The notes beneath the pieces are model-generated. The model saw only the letters and a program-made list of their open reading frames with translations. It ran no database searches and had not been told where the DNA came from. Below are positions 23,184 to 40,387 of a stretch of 64,000 bases of DNA, piece after piece; within the stretch, counting starts at the first letter, position 1, and each line of letters opens with the position of its first letter. Where the stretch lies: contig JBANSL010000003.1 in the NCBI GenBank assembly GCA_037127255.1, positions 18,665,314 to 18,729,313 of the forward strand, given 5' to 3'. The translations under genes and the position numbers were made by a program. Source of the stretch: Persicaria tinctoria. Its lineage: Eukaryota; Streptophyta; Magnoliopsida; Caryophyllales; Polygonaceae.

Positions 23184-24250
23184 GATGCTCCTTCAACACA
23201 TTTATACATAGACACCAATGGATCCACCAGAAAATGTTCAATAGCCAAATTTGAAACTTTACTACCTCAGACGTTTCAGCTTTTAGTAGTTTCTCATGCT
23301 TCTGCTTCTAGGTGACTGAGCGAGATCAAGATTGTTACTTGGGGCAATTTTTTTGGATATGTAATGAGCAAACTCATGTACAGATTCAAAGAGGGTGTAA
23401 TCACTGACCGAGACAAGTAATCTTGTTGCCCCCATCTTGAAATTTTGAAGTTTTTGTTCCATATCATGGAAATTTTGGTTAATTTTGCACATTTTGATAA
23501 TTTCCATGCCCTTGAAAACATGCCATTACTTTGTATGCTGCATTTCTCACAGTTTCAAGGGGTTGTGTAAGGAATGAGGCACTGTTTGAGACAGAGAACC
23601 ACCATTGTGTTTTCTCCTTCAAGCCAAAAGAGAACAAAGCTTAATTAGAAGGCGACTATGCAAGCCAGTTTCATGTAACTGACCTTCTTGGTAAGTAATC
23701 ATCAGACAATCTCGCAGATGAAAGTGATGCACTGACGATGAAGATTACATTTTCCGTTACTTGGCTGCATGTTCTTTGCTAGGGTTTGTTGTTGATTCAA
23801 GCAGCATTGCGACTCATTTTCATCTTTTCAACCAACATTTATCATATATTTCGACATATACCCAGAATATGACTTCGGAATGCCCCATCTAGTTATCTTA
23901 TCATAAGAATTTGACAGTCTATGATGAAGTTTGAAGGCACCACCAGTAATTAAGTTAATAAACATACAATCACAGACGAATAAGACGTCAATTACTCAGG
24001 TTACAACAAACTTTTCTCTTCAGGTTGATGATTATATGTTACAAATTACAATTGTTGTCTGCCATTTCATTGTTATAGATAAATTTACCTTCTTTTCTAC
24101 AAGAAATAGCATCACCAGCGAATCCTGGGTTCATATGCAGACGCAGAGGTGAAAAGTGAAAACCAACAAAACTTCCAATCACTTTGGTGTGCTGTAACCA
24201 TTGCTATGGATTTCACCGAGTGGACGATCTTGCTACTGAATTGACAAAAT
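23184..24250. other. Intergenic space between two convergent genes
   Basis: Probably the 3' UTRs of the unknown gene (+) and the PPR gene (-), with mixed-composition spacer. I see no gene, repeat or transposon end. Confidence 0.5.
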
Positions 24251-25497
24251 TCAAGCCAGAACTTCTTCCTCCTCTAGAAAGTCCAAAGACCAGAAGATTT
24301 TGAGCGCTTCCTCTCTAACAATAAATGCAAGTTCCATTTCACTCTGTGATTCCAAATATTTTATCAACATCTTGAAGGTTGGCTTATCCGGACCACTTTC
24401 TAATGCTCTCATCACGCACATACACTCCAGTGCAAGACGAGTCAAGTTAAAGTTCAGTAAAGTTCTCAGCAAAGTGTTGAAGCCCTCTTCATCAGGTTCC
24501 AAATCACTTTCGTTCTTCAAAGTAGTGAAAACAAATTCAGCCTCTTCCAGCATTTGAGCACTCGCCAGAGCAGTAATCATAGCATTATACAGTAATACCC
24601 GAGGCTTATACCAGTGCTCCCTTCGAATATCCTCAAATGCCTAAATCAGAGGTCAATCAGCACAAAAATGAGAAAAATAGTTACTTCTACGATGACACAC
24701 AAAGCTCATGCTGTGAATTTTGTGGCAATGAATTCCATCAAACACTCCAATTGCACAACTGAACAAGATAAAACCTTTCATACTATGCGATCAAAAATAT
24801 GATTAAGGAAGCCTCCCAAATACACAGTGAATCTCAAAATGAGAAACCTGGACAAACATTTTGTGTTAAATCAACTTCATATGATAAATGATAAGCACAC
24901 AAATCTAGAAACCCCAACCAGCTACCTTGCTCCCAATTGAGATTATCCCTAACAGTTGAATCATATCATTAAGTCAAGCAAATTGTAGAATTCAGCTAGT
25001 GAAAAATATCATGATTATAGTTTATAGCATCAATCCTTCAAATCATTATCAAGATACACTTGGGTTGAACCACTTCCAGTGAAATTGCAACAAGAAAATA
25101 AGTATCCACCGATCATTTTGCTTACCTGGAGACCTAATTGGCACTCTCCCTGCCTGATGAGCTCGCGGAGAACGGCCACCATGTCAAACTTCAACAGGCG
25201 CCTGAACTTGGAATCGAACACTCTCTCCAATGAATCGGCATTGGTTTTCGCCCTTTTGAGCGCCTGGACGGTCTGGATGGCTTCGATACTGAGGTTCCTG
25301 CCTTTCTGTAACGGCTTCCTGTTGTTGCTTCGGTCTCTCATGGTGATTCTGCTGTGCATGGGGTTTGAGCCCCGTCCAATTTCCCGCCATTTTCGACAAT
25401 CTAATGAGCTTGGAAGAGGAAACTGAAGGTAATTCGAGTGATTTGGGGGAAGTTGGTGGCTCGGTAAGTGACTTTGGAGAGGAGATGAAGAAATCAT
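24251..25497 (-). CDS. THA8-like short PPR protein, organelle-targeted (253 aa)
   Basis: Exon 25497-25126 (ATG at 25497, donor CAG|GTAAGC) joins exon 24640-24251 in frame: 124 + 129 codons. After a Ser/Pro/His-rich N-terminus that looks like a plastid or mitochondrial transit peptide (about residues 1-45) comes the conserved block RNRKPLQKGRNLSIEAIQT-like (here SNNRKPLQKGRNLSIEAIQ). FDSKFRRLLKFDMVAVLREL and helical PPR-type repeats follow (AFEDIRREHWYKPRVLLYNA, EGFNTLLRTLLNFNLTRLAL). The tail is acidic (LDFLEEEE). This is the small PPR family of THA8 and its relatives, which bind organellar group II intron RNA. Which paralogue it is, and its RNA target, cannot be told. The 1.5-kb region upstream on the minus strand holds no clear leader exon. 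Confidence 0.85.
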
Positions 25498-26160
25498 TTG
25501 CGCTACTTGTAAAACTTCTGTGTTCACTTCAATCATCACAAAATTCGAAAACCTGTATTCATCCCAATTAAATTTCCAATACCAAATTGAAACCAGTTTC
25601 AATAACAACATTATCAACACATATTTATTGAGAATAACTAGTTAAAGGAAAGCTTCAAGTTTCTAACAAAATTAAAAATCAGATTCAAATTGCATATGAA
25701 TTTGGGGTGGAAATACCTGTTATGGGATATGGTGGAGTGAAGTGCGTAGGCGTGGGCTGCCAAAGAAGCAGGCAAAGATGTAGAGAAGAGGTGGCGCCGT
25801 CGAGCGCCGGAGAACCAGAGAGACACGGCGCCGGAGGTGGCGCCGCTGCGCGACGGTGGTCGGAGAAGCTTGAACGGCGGAGAGCGGCAGACGAGGGAAG
25901 CGAGGTCTCTGGTTGGTTGCTGGTCGTAGATCGTTCGCAAGCGAACTGAAGAAAGCAAAGGTGACCTAACCCCAACTCGGCACCCTGTTCAAACAGTTCA
26001 AAGAATGAAAACCCATCAGTTTTTTTTTAAAATATTTATAAAACGACGTCGTTTTTACCTATAGATAATTCGATATTTCGATCAACCCGATATATAGCTT
26101 TGACTGATATTTTTCACCTCATATCCCGATATCGTGGCGGATTATAAATATCACCGATAT
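25498..26160. other. Probable promoter and leader of the PPR gene
   Basis: GC-rich, minus-strand leader-like sequence up to about 25960, then AT-rich. It ends in an array of CGATAT motifs running to a hAT-like terminus (GATATTTAGAACACTG, 26165-26180) like the one at 342. Confidence 0.4.
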
Positions 26161-26189
26161 ATCCGATATTTAGAACACTGACCTCTGCA

Positions 26190-27120
26190 TACCTAACATG
26201 GGTTTCTTTGAGGATGTACTTGACTTCTTCTTTTGACAAACATCTTAACAACATTCCATCGAATGTTCTTCGAAACAAAGTATCGTTCTTATGTAAGAAT
26301 CTTCACTCGCCTTTTAACATCTACTCTTCTTTTAACATAATCTTGAAGGACTCCATGACGAAGATACTCAACGAGGGATTGTCGTCAATCTAATTCGTCA
26401 TCAATTTCGTACACGAAAATGATATCCACCTTCTCGATGGGCTCAAATCGCTCCAAAGCCAACATAAGCAAACGCCGCTCCCCTATTGTAACTTGGATTT
26501 CCCTTTCATATGGAAATGTCCAATTTATCCAATGCATTTGCTTGTTCATTTTGGACCTTGATATATGCACAACTTCCACCTGACGGAATTGGTGCATAAA
26601 ATGTTTGACTTTTTGATGTAAAAGAAGCAAATTTGTGTTTTTTACTTCATACTGGCCATTCAGCTGCTTGATTACTAATTGAGAGGCTCCAAACACCTCT
26701 AACGAGCCATCATGTATTTCAAGAGCTATCTATAGACCAATAATGAGGGCCTCATATTCTGTCATGTTGTTTGTGCAATTCTCTAAAAGAGAAAATTAAT
26801 AAGGCATTATTCCATCCGTCGGGGTAATGAACACTCTGCCTACTCCGACCTCTCTTCTCCTTGTAGCACCATCGAAGTATAATTGTCAAGATTTTCCTTC
26901 TGCCATGAAGACTTCATCATTTGGCAAATCATCCAATCCTTTTTTATATTCAAGAATCCTAATCGAATCTCCTCGTTATCGGGAGTAGGATGGACGACTA
27001 AAAAAATCAGCTATGACTTGCCCCTTAACCGCTTTTTAAGGCACAAACTCGATGTCAAGTGACTAAAAGCATAGCCCATTTGGCTAGTCTCGTGACAACA
27101 CCGTCTTGGACAAAATGTAT
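26190..27120 (-). pseudogene. Degenerate Ty3/gypsy pol fragment (RNase H region)
   Basis: The minus-strand frame 26696-26385 gives FGASQLVIKQLNGQYEVKNT, the RNase H core of plant gypsy elements (normally DSQLVIKQLNGEYEVK), followed by VEVVHISRSKMNKQ (normally VEHIPR..N..AD). The first catalytic Asp and the AD motif are lost. Flanking sequence on both sides seems to be more of the same ORF with stops. No LTR was found. Confidence 0.65.
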
Positions 27121-27443
27121 CGCAAGAGATCAGCTTTAGAGATTAACGTGATTTGATGAGACAAGAGGTAATGTCGTAGCTTTTGAAGATTGAAGTTGAA
27201 GGAGATTGTCGGACAATCATTAGTGCACTATATGAGGTTTCAAAGAGCCCATGAGAGATTGAGATGGTACTTTTGGACTCGTTGTTGATGCTTCGGTCCT
27301 TTAAGGTGGCGTCATGTTCCCACATATTCAAAGAAGCATGGTGGCAAATCGTGTCACCAAGTTCATGCTTGATTTAGGTGCACCGATACGAACTTCAGAT
27401 TTAGATCAGATTCAGAGGTTGACTCTCTTGTTCGAAAGGACGC

Positions 27444-28292
27444 ACCTCGTTTGGTTAAACGTAATAATTTCACTTCCTATGAAATAATTAAACTTTCCAT
27501 GAATTTTACTTTTCGGGAAGTATAAAAATATGTTTAGTTGAAACTAAATTCACATGAACTCAATTTCTATACTTTTTTTTTATATAATAGAAAGTAGTTA
27601 GGTCTGGCTACATTCTGTCCGTATTGCAGCCTAGAGCATCCTTACGGATGAGAACTTGCGATTCTATGTCGGAGTTAAGGTTAGGGGTTAAATGTCCTAG
27701 GTGAGTCAGTCTATCCGCAACGCTATTAACTTCCCTAAACACATGACGAATGCGGACCGAGGAAATTTTCAACAGGTCCAGTCGGGAGTCTGAGATGAGC
27801 ATTTCGATCTCCCATGAGCAATTCCAAGACCCCAAGAGTGCATTAATAATACATTGATTATCTCCTTCAATTTCAATATTTTTTATATTTTTATCGAGTG
27901 CTTCTTTGATACCTTTGTATACAGCTAATGCTTCGGTCCCGATTACAGTATTACAGTTCCCTTTCTCAGCTTTTACATATATGATACGTGCATTCTGGTC
28001 TCTTATAATATATCATATCAATGTTTCTCCCGAGTCAAGTTTTGATCCATCAAAGTTTAGTTTATAGTAGTTTGGAAAAAGAGGAAGTAATTTGGAAAAA
28101 AAAAAAAGTAGTTCTTACCCACTCCCTCATGTTAAGTTGAATTCCACGGTTATGTAGGAATTTCAATTACAGGGAATTCCAATTCCTGAGTTTTTCAATT
28201 TTAATTTTTTTTTGGTACGAAACACATATATTGTCAATTACTTCATGAGTTTTGGTACTTCTCGGAAAGTAAATAGTTAACCGAACGAGGCC
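27444..28292. mobile_element. PIF/Harbinger-like TIR element with an inserted LINE end
   Basis: CACCTCGTTTGGTTAAACG (about 27443-27462) is mirrored by AGTTAACCGAACGAGGCC (28275-28292), and the arms continue with TTTCACTTCC / GGAAAGTAAA. TTA follows the right end (28293-28295). The left terminal bases have diverged, so the 3-bp duplication is not confirmed. A LINE RNase H fragment lies inside. Confidence 0.5.
27572..27990 (-). pseudogene. LINE (non-LTR retrotransposon) 3' end with RNase H fragment
   Basis: On the minus strand a 5'-truncated RNase H domain runs from GTEALAVYKGIKEALDKN through GDNQCIINALLGSWNCSWEI to HVFREVNSVADRLTHLG and ends at a stop near 27608. A short 3' UTR and A-run follow (plus-strand T-run at 27571-27580). 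HVFRE.N.VAD is typical of the C-terminal RNase H of plant L1-like LINEs. Reverse transcriptase is absent. Confidence 0.75.
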
Positions 28293-29811
28293 TTAAATAG
28301 TGGTTTACGGGACCTTGACCATTCTAAATCTTTGCTTTTTTTTCATTGAAAAAAAGGAAATTTACAGAAAATCACCCATTAAATGAACTTTACTTACAAC
28401 TCACCACCTCTTCATCTATTTTCATTAATTTATCATTAAATATGTTATATTTTAATATTTTTAAACACAAATTTAATTATAAATATATTCAAAATTTGAA
28501 TTTAAGAGCTTGATTATGCTTTAGGGGTCATTTTAATTATTTTAAAAAATTAATAATAAATATAGCCTATAATTATTAACTTAATTTATGTTTGATAATT
28601 TATAAGTTTTTTAAATATTATATAAATACATTTAAGTTTGAGGTATATTTATTATTCTAGGCTATATTTATAAACTTTTTCAAACATGAATCCTCCTATA
28701 TCTTAAAGCTGAGTCTTTTGGAGAGCAGAGAGACTATCCACGTGGAGGCCTATCTGATTTTTTTTTCATTCCTTTTTTGCCCTTCTTTTCTTCTTTCTTT
28801 CTGGAACTCTGAGCGGGCGCGCTCTCTCCGATCGAACGTGGTAGTTGCATGGAGACCACGTTCTTCATCTTCTCAACCTCCACCTCCTTAGCATAGAGAC
28901 CGCGCGCCAGATTTGTGAGGGAGCAGGGGACGTCGCTCGGAGAAGAGGACAGAGGCCAGAATTCAAGACACCGAAAACCTTGGAGTCGGCCAGTGGAGAG
29001 GAAGCCGTTCTCATCGCTGCGATCGTCGACAAGGTAATCCTCCAACCTCCACCTCCTTGGTCGTTAAGGTCCTCAGTTCCGAGTTCACCTTCCTCCTCCT
29101 TCCTTTTTGTGCACAGGTGTAGTGGAGTAACTGTATCAGCGACCACGTTCTTCAACTTCCTAATATGGGCAAACATGGTGGTTCAGCGAGAACGGCCAGA
29201 TTTCCATCTTCCCCGAGGTTTTGCCCTGCGAAGAGTCATCACAGAGGCATCAATTTCTTCTTCTTTGAGCGTTGGCAATCCCGGTGAGCCTCATCCATGG
29301 TCTGACGATTTCGCCTAAGGGTTATTTTTAGGGTTCCGTCTTACGATTTGAGGGTTTCTTCTCATCCTTCTCAGCCATGGTAAATTGATGACTTCCTTTT
29401 CGATTTCAATCTTAGATTTGTTTTTTTTTTTTTTTTTTTTTTAGTTTCACCTAGAAATGGAAATCTTAGTTTGGGGTCATCCCTCTTCATCATCTTCTTC
29501 TCACTTTTGATTGATTTCTAATTCTGATATACTTGTAAAGTTTTTGGTTTCAATTTACTAAATTTCTTTGATTGTTGTTTAATTTTTCAATTATAGGGTT
29601 TCGATCAATGCTCTAATAGTTCGGTACCGTCAACCATTAATTCAATCAGGCATTGAAAAAGAAGGTACCAATATCATCACCTCTGATTTGTGTCTTCTTT
29701 TCTGACTTGATCACCTTTTAGTTAAGGAATTTGAGATACTTGACCCAGAGTGTATAGAAATATTGGATGCATTTAGATTTCATCATCCCCAAATTAGTGC
29801 TTGCTCTAGGG

Positions 29812-30276
29812 AAATTTGTTGATTGGTACTCCTAGGAGGTTGAATGATATCATGGAGCACATGGATATGCTGGATTTTCGGAACCTTGAGGTAAATTTGG
29901 GGGTGATTATTTTTGTAGTTTCAATATAAAGATCAATTTTGGCTTTAGGTAGATGAAATTAGGGGGTTGTAATTATACAATAGTATGTTTTTTTTAGGGA
30001 TCATGTCTTAATTTTTGATGAGGCTGATAGGCTCTTGGAAATGGGATTGCAGAAGCAGATAAATGCGATCTTTTGCCAAAGCTCCGTAGAACTGGTCTGT
30101 TTCCAGCTACTCAGACTGAGGCAGTTGAGGAGCTCTCTAAGGCGGGATTGAGGAACCCAGTAAGGGTTGAATTTCAGGCTGAAAGCAAAACACTTGGCAA
30201 TTCATCATCTCTGGATGTACCTTTTTCGAAGACACCTTCTGGCCTTCACCTTGAGGTACCTGGACTTTTGAATGTG
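29812..30276 (+). pseudogene. Captured fragment of a DEAD-box RNA helicase (RH18/DDX55 type)
   Basis: Two exons with the intron retained. The first (to 29891, donor GAG|GTAAAT) encodes [20 protein letters not shown] (motif Ib region, TPGRL changed to TPRRL). The second begins near 29999 with [20 protein letters not shown], the DEAD box (motif II). It continues after a frameshift near 30070 with [20 protein letters not shown] (motif III SAT changed to PAT), then [16 protein letters not shown] and [11 protein letters not shown]. The residues after motif III identify the RH18/DDX55 (yeast Spb4-like) group, which works in large-subunit rRNA maturation. Motifs I, V and VI are missing, so it cannot be an active helicase. 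Confidence 0.85.
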
Positions 30277-32273
30277 TGATTTTTTTAGAGTAAAAAGAGT
30301 CGATTGCATGTTTTCACTTTGATGGGAGTGATTTTTTTGTTGATGCATAACAATTGGTAACCTGATTCTATCCTTAATTATTTTGATACATGTGAGGGAG
30401 TAGGGTAGTAAGAAAAAAGATAATATAACAAGGGGAGCAGAGTTATGTAGGCCTGATTCACATACTTTCTTTCCATAATTTGGCTATATTCCCTTTTCCT
30501 GCCGCAATATCTAAATAGCCCCTCAGTTTGTACTCTCCCTATATTATCTCTTGCAAGCATCTTTTGATGTGTTTGTCCCTTGACGGAAGTACTATTCCTC
30601 AGTTTGTACTCTCCATACAGTCTCTCGTGCAAGAATCTTTCTTCCTACTATGCATTGGACTCTGGTCATGCGATAATGTCATCAACTGCTGAAATTCAAG
30701 TAGAGATGTAGTTTGCTTTTTTTTTTTTTTCTCTCTTGTATTGGTGGCTTGGTGGGTGCTTTGTATATGAATGTTGTTGACATCATCTTGTGTAACACAT
30801 TCATATAAATCCTAGTGGATCATGAAGTCACTAGGTCAACCGATATTGCTTGATTTGCTTGGACAAATTGAAGCAGGTGTATTACACTTGAACTTTTCTT
30901 CTATTAGTAAATGAAAATGAGTATTTTTTGTGGTAAGTGGTAACTTTAAAGTTTTTATTAATTTTCATTTGTCATGCAGTCATGTGTATTTTTTTTAGTG
31001 TGTGTAAATGAGGGCTTATTTTCTAATATTAGGACTGATTTTAATTTTGTTCCATTTCTTACAATAGCAAAGTAGTTAGTGTCTGATGATGTGGTTATAA
31101 TAATAGCTCATAGATGTTGAAGGCCGATTAGACCTCTTTAATTATCTCAAGTTGCTAATTAAAGAATGACCTCACATTTTGCTTGCCAAGTAGTTATTTC
31201 TATTTGTGGAGATCCTTATTTATTGATTTTTGACGGTCAAGCTTGAAATTAATGTCAGATTGGTGCACGATTTTTATTATTGTTAGTGCCAATAATGTCA
31301 ACTATGTGTAATAAGGATATTCGTTTTGCTTATCTAGGTATATTAAAGATTGATGAATGAGATTTTGTACTGGTCAAGTTGTTGTGCATATTCATAGTTG
31401 TCACTGATCACCATACCCGACAACATTATTATTACTTTGAAGCTATGAGGTATCATCTGTCACAAATACATCTTTGGCCTTTTTGTTTTTAATGCTAACT
31501 AAAGCTTAGCTCCTGTTATGCCGGTCAGGGGGATTACTAGAGCGAGGATGCCACCTTCACTCTCATCGAGGCCTGAATAAACACTACCTCCATCTCAATC
31601 GCCGAAATGCCTAGGGCATATGATAAAGCCACTGAAATGCCTTGTACAAATTGCCATGTTCATGAAAAAATGTGATAGATGCTAGATTGCTAATGCACTC
31701 AGGTGTGTGATATCTCTGCCATTGTGCACGAGATGAATTGTATTTCATACCACGATGGGCAATATATATTCAAGATTCAATTATGATTGTGCCTCAACTT
31801 TATGAAATTGCAATTGCCATAGGATGGATTTGCACTCTACAAGGTACAAGAGAAGGGGCCCATTCAAGCGGGGAGATTGCGAGGTGCAATAAACCTTTGT
31901 CAAAGAAAAGGTAGAGAAGTTGCAATCTATTCATATTGATTCAAACTCTTGAATCATTTGCTCAAGGAGAACATTGTCCAACTCACTTGTAAACGAAGTG
32001 TATCATTCAACTGTGATTTGTTTTTGTAAAATAGTGTCATAGATAGATAGATAGATCGAATACTGCCTACTTGATTGATGCAGAGTTCGTTTAAAATTCA
32101 AGCACTTCTCATTTACCTTTTGTCAAATCTTCCATTATATTGGCACCTTTAGAAGTCCTATATTTTATTTGATACTTGAGATTGAATTGGGAATGGAAAA
32201 ACTCTTTCCTTTATACTACAAGCCAATATTAGAAATCTCAGGCAATCTTGTGATGCATGACTTTAGTTTAATA

Positions 32274-32508
32274 CTCCCTCCGTTTCAAAATAGATGGCCT
32301 TTTACTTTTTAACACGTTTTTTAAGGAGCGGAAAACTCTATAAAATATTATTTATTTGATTAAACTTTTTATACTATTTGATACTTATTACTAATAAGTA
32401 TCTAATTATATAAAAAAAATTAATTAAAAAATAATATTTCATAGAGTTTTTCGCTCCTTAAAAAGCGTGCCGAAAAGTAAAAGACCATGTATTTTGAAAC
32501 GGAGGGAG
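32274..32508. mobile_element. Stowaway MITE inside Helitron copy 1
   Basis: CTCCCTCCGTTTCAAAATAG at the left is mirrored by TATTTTGAAACGGAGGGAG at the right. TA lies on both sides (32272-32273, 32509-32510). The 235-bp hairpin includes GAGCGGAAAACTCTATAAAA and its mirror. This is the best-preserved Stowaway copy in the window. Confidence 0.93.
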
Positions 32509-33127
32509 TATGTCATATATTCTTAGAAAATTAAATCGATACAAATTTAAACATTTCATACCCGTGCATGAGGCACGAGTCTTACACTAGTAGGGATTTA
32601 TATACAAACATATCCAATTCGAGCCTATTTTGGGTTTAAATATTTTGATTTTTGTTCTTAAGTGTATAGTATGATCATCTTTCTTTTGTTTTTATTACTA
32701 TTGTCTAAAAGTTTATCACATTTTAATACTCGTCGAAGGAACATTCTATGTTTCCCTGACGAGTACTATGTTTTACACATCATTTAAAATACATTGATTA
32801 ATATGATAACATCCGAAAAATAAGATGAGTTTACCTCGATTAACTTTAAAAATCCCGTGCGTTGCGCACGGGGTCCAGGCTAGTTAAGATAATATTTGTA
32901 GGCTATATTTATTATTAATTTTTTAAATTAATAAAATAATTCCTGAAATGTAATCAAATTCTTAAATTCAAATTTTGAATATATTTATAATGAAATTGGA
33001 GTTTAAAATATTAAAATACAACATATTTGAAGATAAATTAATGAAAATAGATGAAAGGGTGGTCAGTTGTAAGTAAAGACCATTTAAGGGGTGGTTCTCC
33101 GTAATTTTCAATTTAAGGTGTGGTTAA

Positions 33128-38502
<5,375 letters not shown>

Positions 38503-39322
38503 GACGGCTGACCGATTTTGGCGATGGTAACCAAGCGAAGGTAATTTTGTTTCATGTCAACATAGTTCATTAGGTTAGGAAAATGCAATGGCCTGATAAA
38601 TAGACGAGAGTGTCTATCTATTTGTACCGTGATGAATGGCCGGTTCTGGATTCATAATCTTTTGAGGTTGCTTCAAACAGATCTATCTACCCTTCAAATT
38701 ATTCAATTCAATTGCCTACCATTTCGGAAATTGCTTACCATTTTAAAAAAAAATGTTACAATTTGAGCGACGAGTTTATGAAGTCGAATGAACTTGCATC
38801 TGATTGATGTTCTGAAAATCGAGCGAGTGGGAGTTTTATTTTTGCCAAGTTTGTAGATGTGAGTTAAAACCCTTTAGAAATAATTTCTGCCAAAATACCA
38901 AATTGATTCTGTGTTGGAGAACAGGGTTGTCACACGACTCACACTAAGGTGGGTGTCCAAGAGAGGGATTTGTGAGACATCCAGACTGGTGAAGTTGAGA
39001 TACTCTTCTTGTAAAGAGTGGGATTAGAGACCGAGTTGCAGCCTTGCAGTTGCAGGTGATAGATGCATCATAATCAGCTGCCACTGCCATGTGTGTCTCA
39101 ATTGGTTTGGAGTTTGGAGGAACTCATGCGATGTACAAAGTCCCTAATATGTTTAGTTTGGAAGAGTTGAAAGCCACTCTTATCCGATCCCGGCTGATTT
39201 CGTCAAGAAAATAATGTGCAGGCCCTAAATCCTTCACAGGAAATTAATTGACAATGAACATACAAAATTAGAGGATAAGGATGAGTCCGGAGAGATGCCT
39301 AAAATAGAGGATCAGCGTACAC
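38503..39322. other. 3' UTR of glutamyl-tRNA synthetase and spacer
   Basis: About 200-300 bp of likely 3' UTR, then mixed spacer with no recognisable gene or repeat. Confidence 0.5.
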
Positions 39323-39325
39323 TAA

Positions 39326-40387
39326 GAGCAAACCCAACAACTTTGGTAAAAAATCTCTAAAATAGAGATTAAAATACCAAAATCTCTAAAAAAAATTCAC
39401 TCCAACTCCAACAGCTTCTCTATTTTACAGATTTTCACATTTATTAAAAACTATAATCAATAAATGTATTTATTAAAGATATTTAATTCTACATTTCTAA
39501 AAACTTAATTTAAACTTAAATCTAACATTTAATCTCACATTTGTTGGTGAACTATTATATGTTACCCATCTTCTTGCATGATATCTTAATTTTTTTTTTT
39601 TATTATTATATTCTCATGTGATATTTTTTAAAAACAAAATCTAGTGATAAATTTGATATTTATTTTTTAAATGGTATTAATATTAAATTTAGATTTTTAC
39701 TATAAAAGTTATCATAAAATTGGATAAAATATAATTCAAACTTAATCTTATTATTTTCAGTTAGTTGATATATATTTTATTATAAATTAGATTGGTTATT
39801 AGTCATATATGAATAATTAATTAAATTTATTAACTAATAAGGCTTAATTTATAATTTATAAAAATAAAATCATTCCAATATGAGTTATGAGTTCAAGTGA
39901 ATATTTTTTGAAGTGAAAATTTTATAGACTAATTTTTTAATGTGAATTTTGTAGCATGAAATTGGATGAAATTAGTTATGCTATTTTATTTATAAAAGTT
40001 AAGATAGAATTATGATGTTTTGTTCTATCTATATTGATTTAACATAATTAATTTATATATTATATCAAATTATATCAACTTTTTAATTAATTTTTAAAAA
40101 TAATTATATTTTTATTACTAGTAATATTTAAGTATGAAATTATATTTTTTTCTTTATTAATTATGGGTGAAAATGTGGGGTTGCATCATTAAATTCTATA
40201 TAGGGACAAGTGAACATTAAATTATAGAGATCAACTTCTCTTCCTCCAAATTTAGAGATTTTTTACCTCTCTCTATCAATTTCTCTATTTTAAAGATGGG
40301 TTTGGAGAAGCTGTTGGGGTGAAAAAATGGTCATTTTCTCTAAAATCTCTCTTTTTCTCTATTTTAGAGAAGCTGTTGGGCTTGCTC
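39326..40387. mobile_element. PIF/Harbinger-like MITE with TAA duplication
   Basis: GAGCAAACCCAACAACTTTG at the left is mirrored by AGAAGCTGTTGGGCTTGCTC at the right. TAA lies on both sides (39323-39325 and 40388-40390). The phrases TCTCTAAAATAGAGA repeat in both arms. The core is AT-rich and non-coding. A 3-bp TWA duplication points to PIF/Harbinger. Confidence 0.75.

Larger units (their letters stand above)
28691..32883 (+). mobile_element. Non-autonomous Helitron carrying gene fragments (copy 1)
   Basis: It starts TCCTCCTATATCTTAAAGCT after A28690. It ends with the perfect hairpin CCCGTGCG-TTG-CGCACGGG, then GTCCAGGCTAG before T32884. Its first 60 bp and last 125 bp match the element at 43550-48706 closely, so both belong to one family. 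There is no Rep/helicase of its own. Inside are a pyrimidine-rich leader (28740-29330), a DEAD-box helicase fragment (29812-30276), a Stowaway (32274-32508) and a second Helitron-type 3' end at 32590. The segment at 30280-32270 holds no gene I can support. Confidence 0.88.

Noticed and set aside
25638..25975. Minus-strand frames upstream of the PPR gene (96-106 codons) as an extra N-terminal exon
   Set aside because: The frames end before the PPR ATG and no donor/acceptor pair joins them in frame with the RNRKPLQKG block. The ATG at 25497 already gives a plausible transit peptide. I treat this as leader or promoter.
28734..29318. Frames on both strands (103-157 codons) in the Helitron leader
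   Set aside because: Both strands are open with Arg/Ser/Pro-rich content and no match I recognise. They may include captured sequence, but I cannot support a gene.
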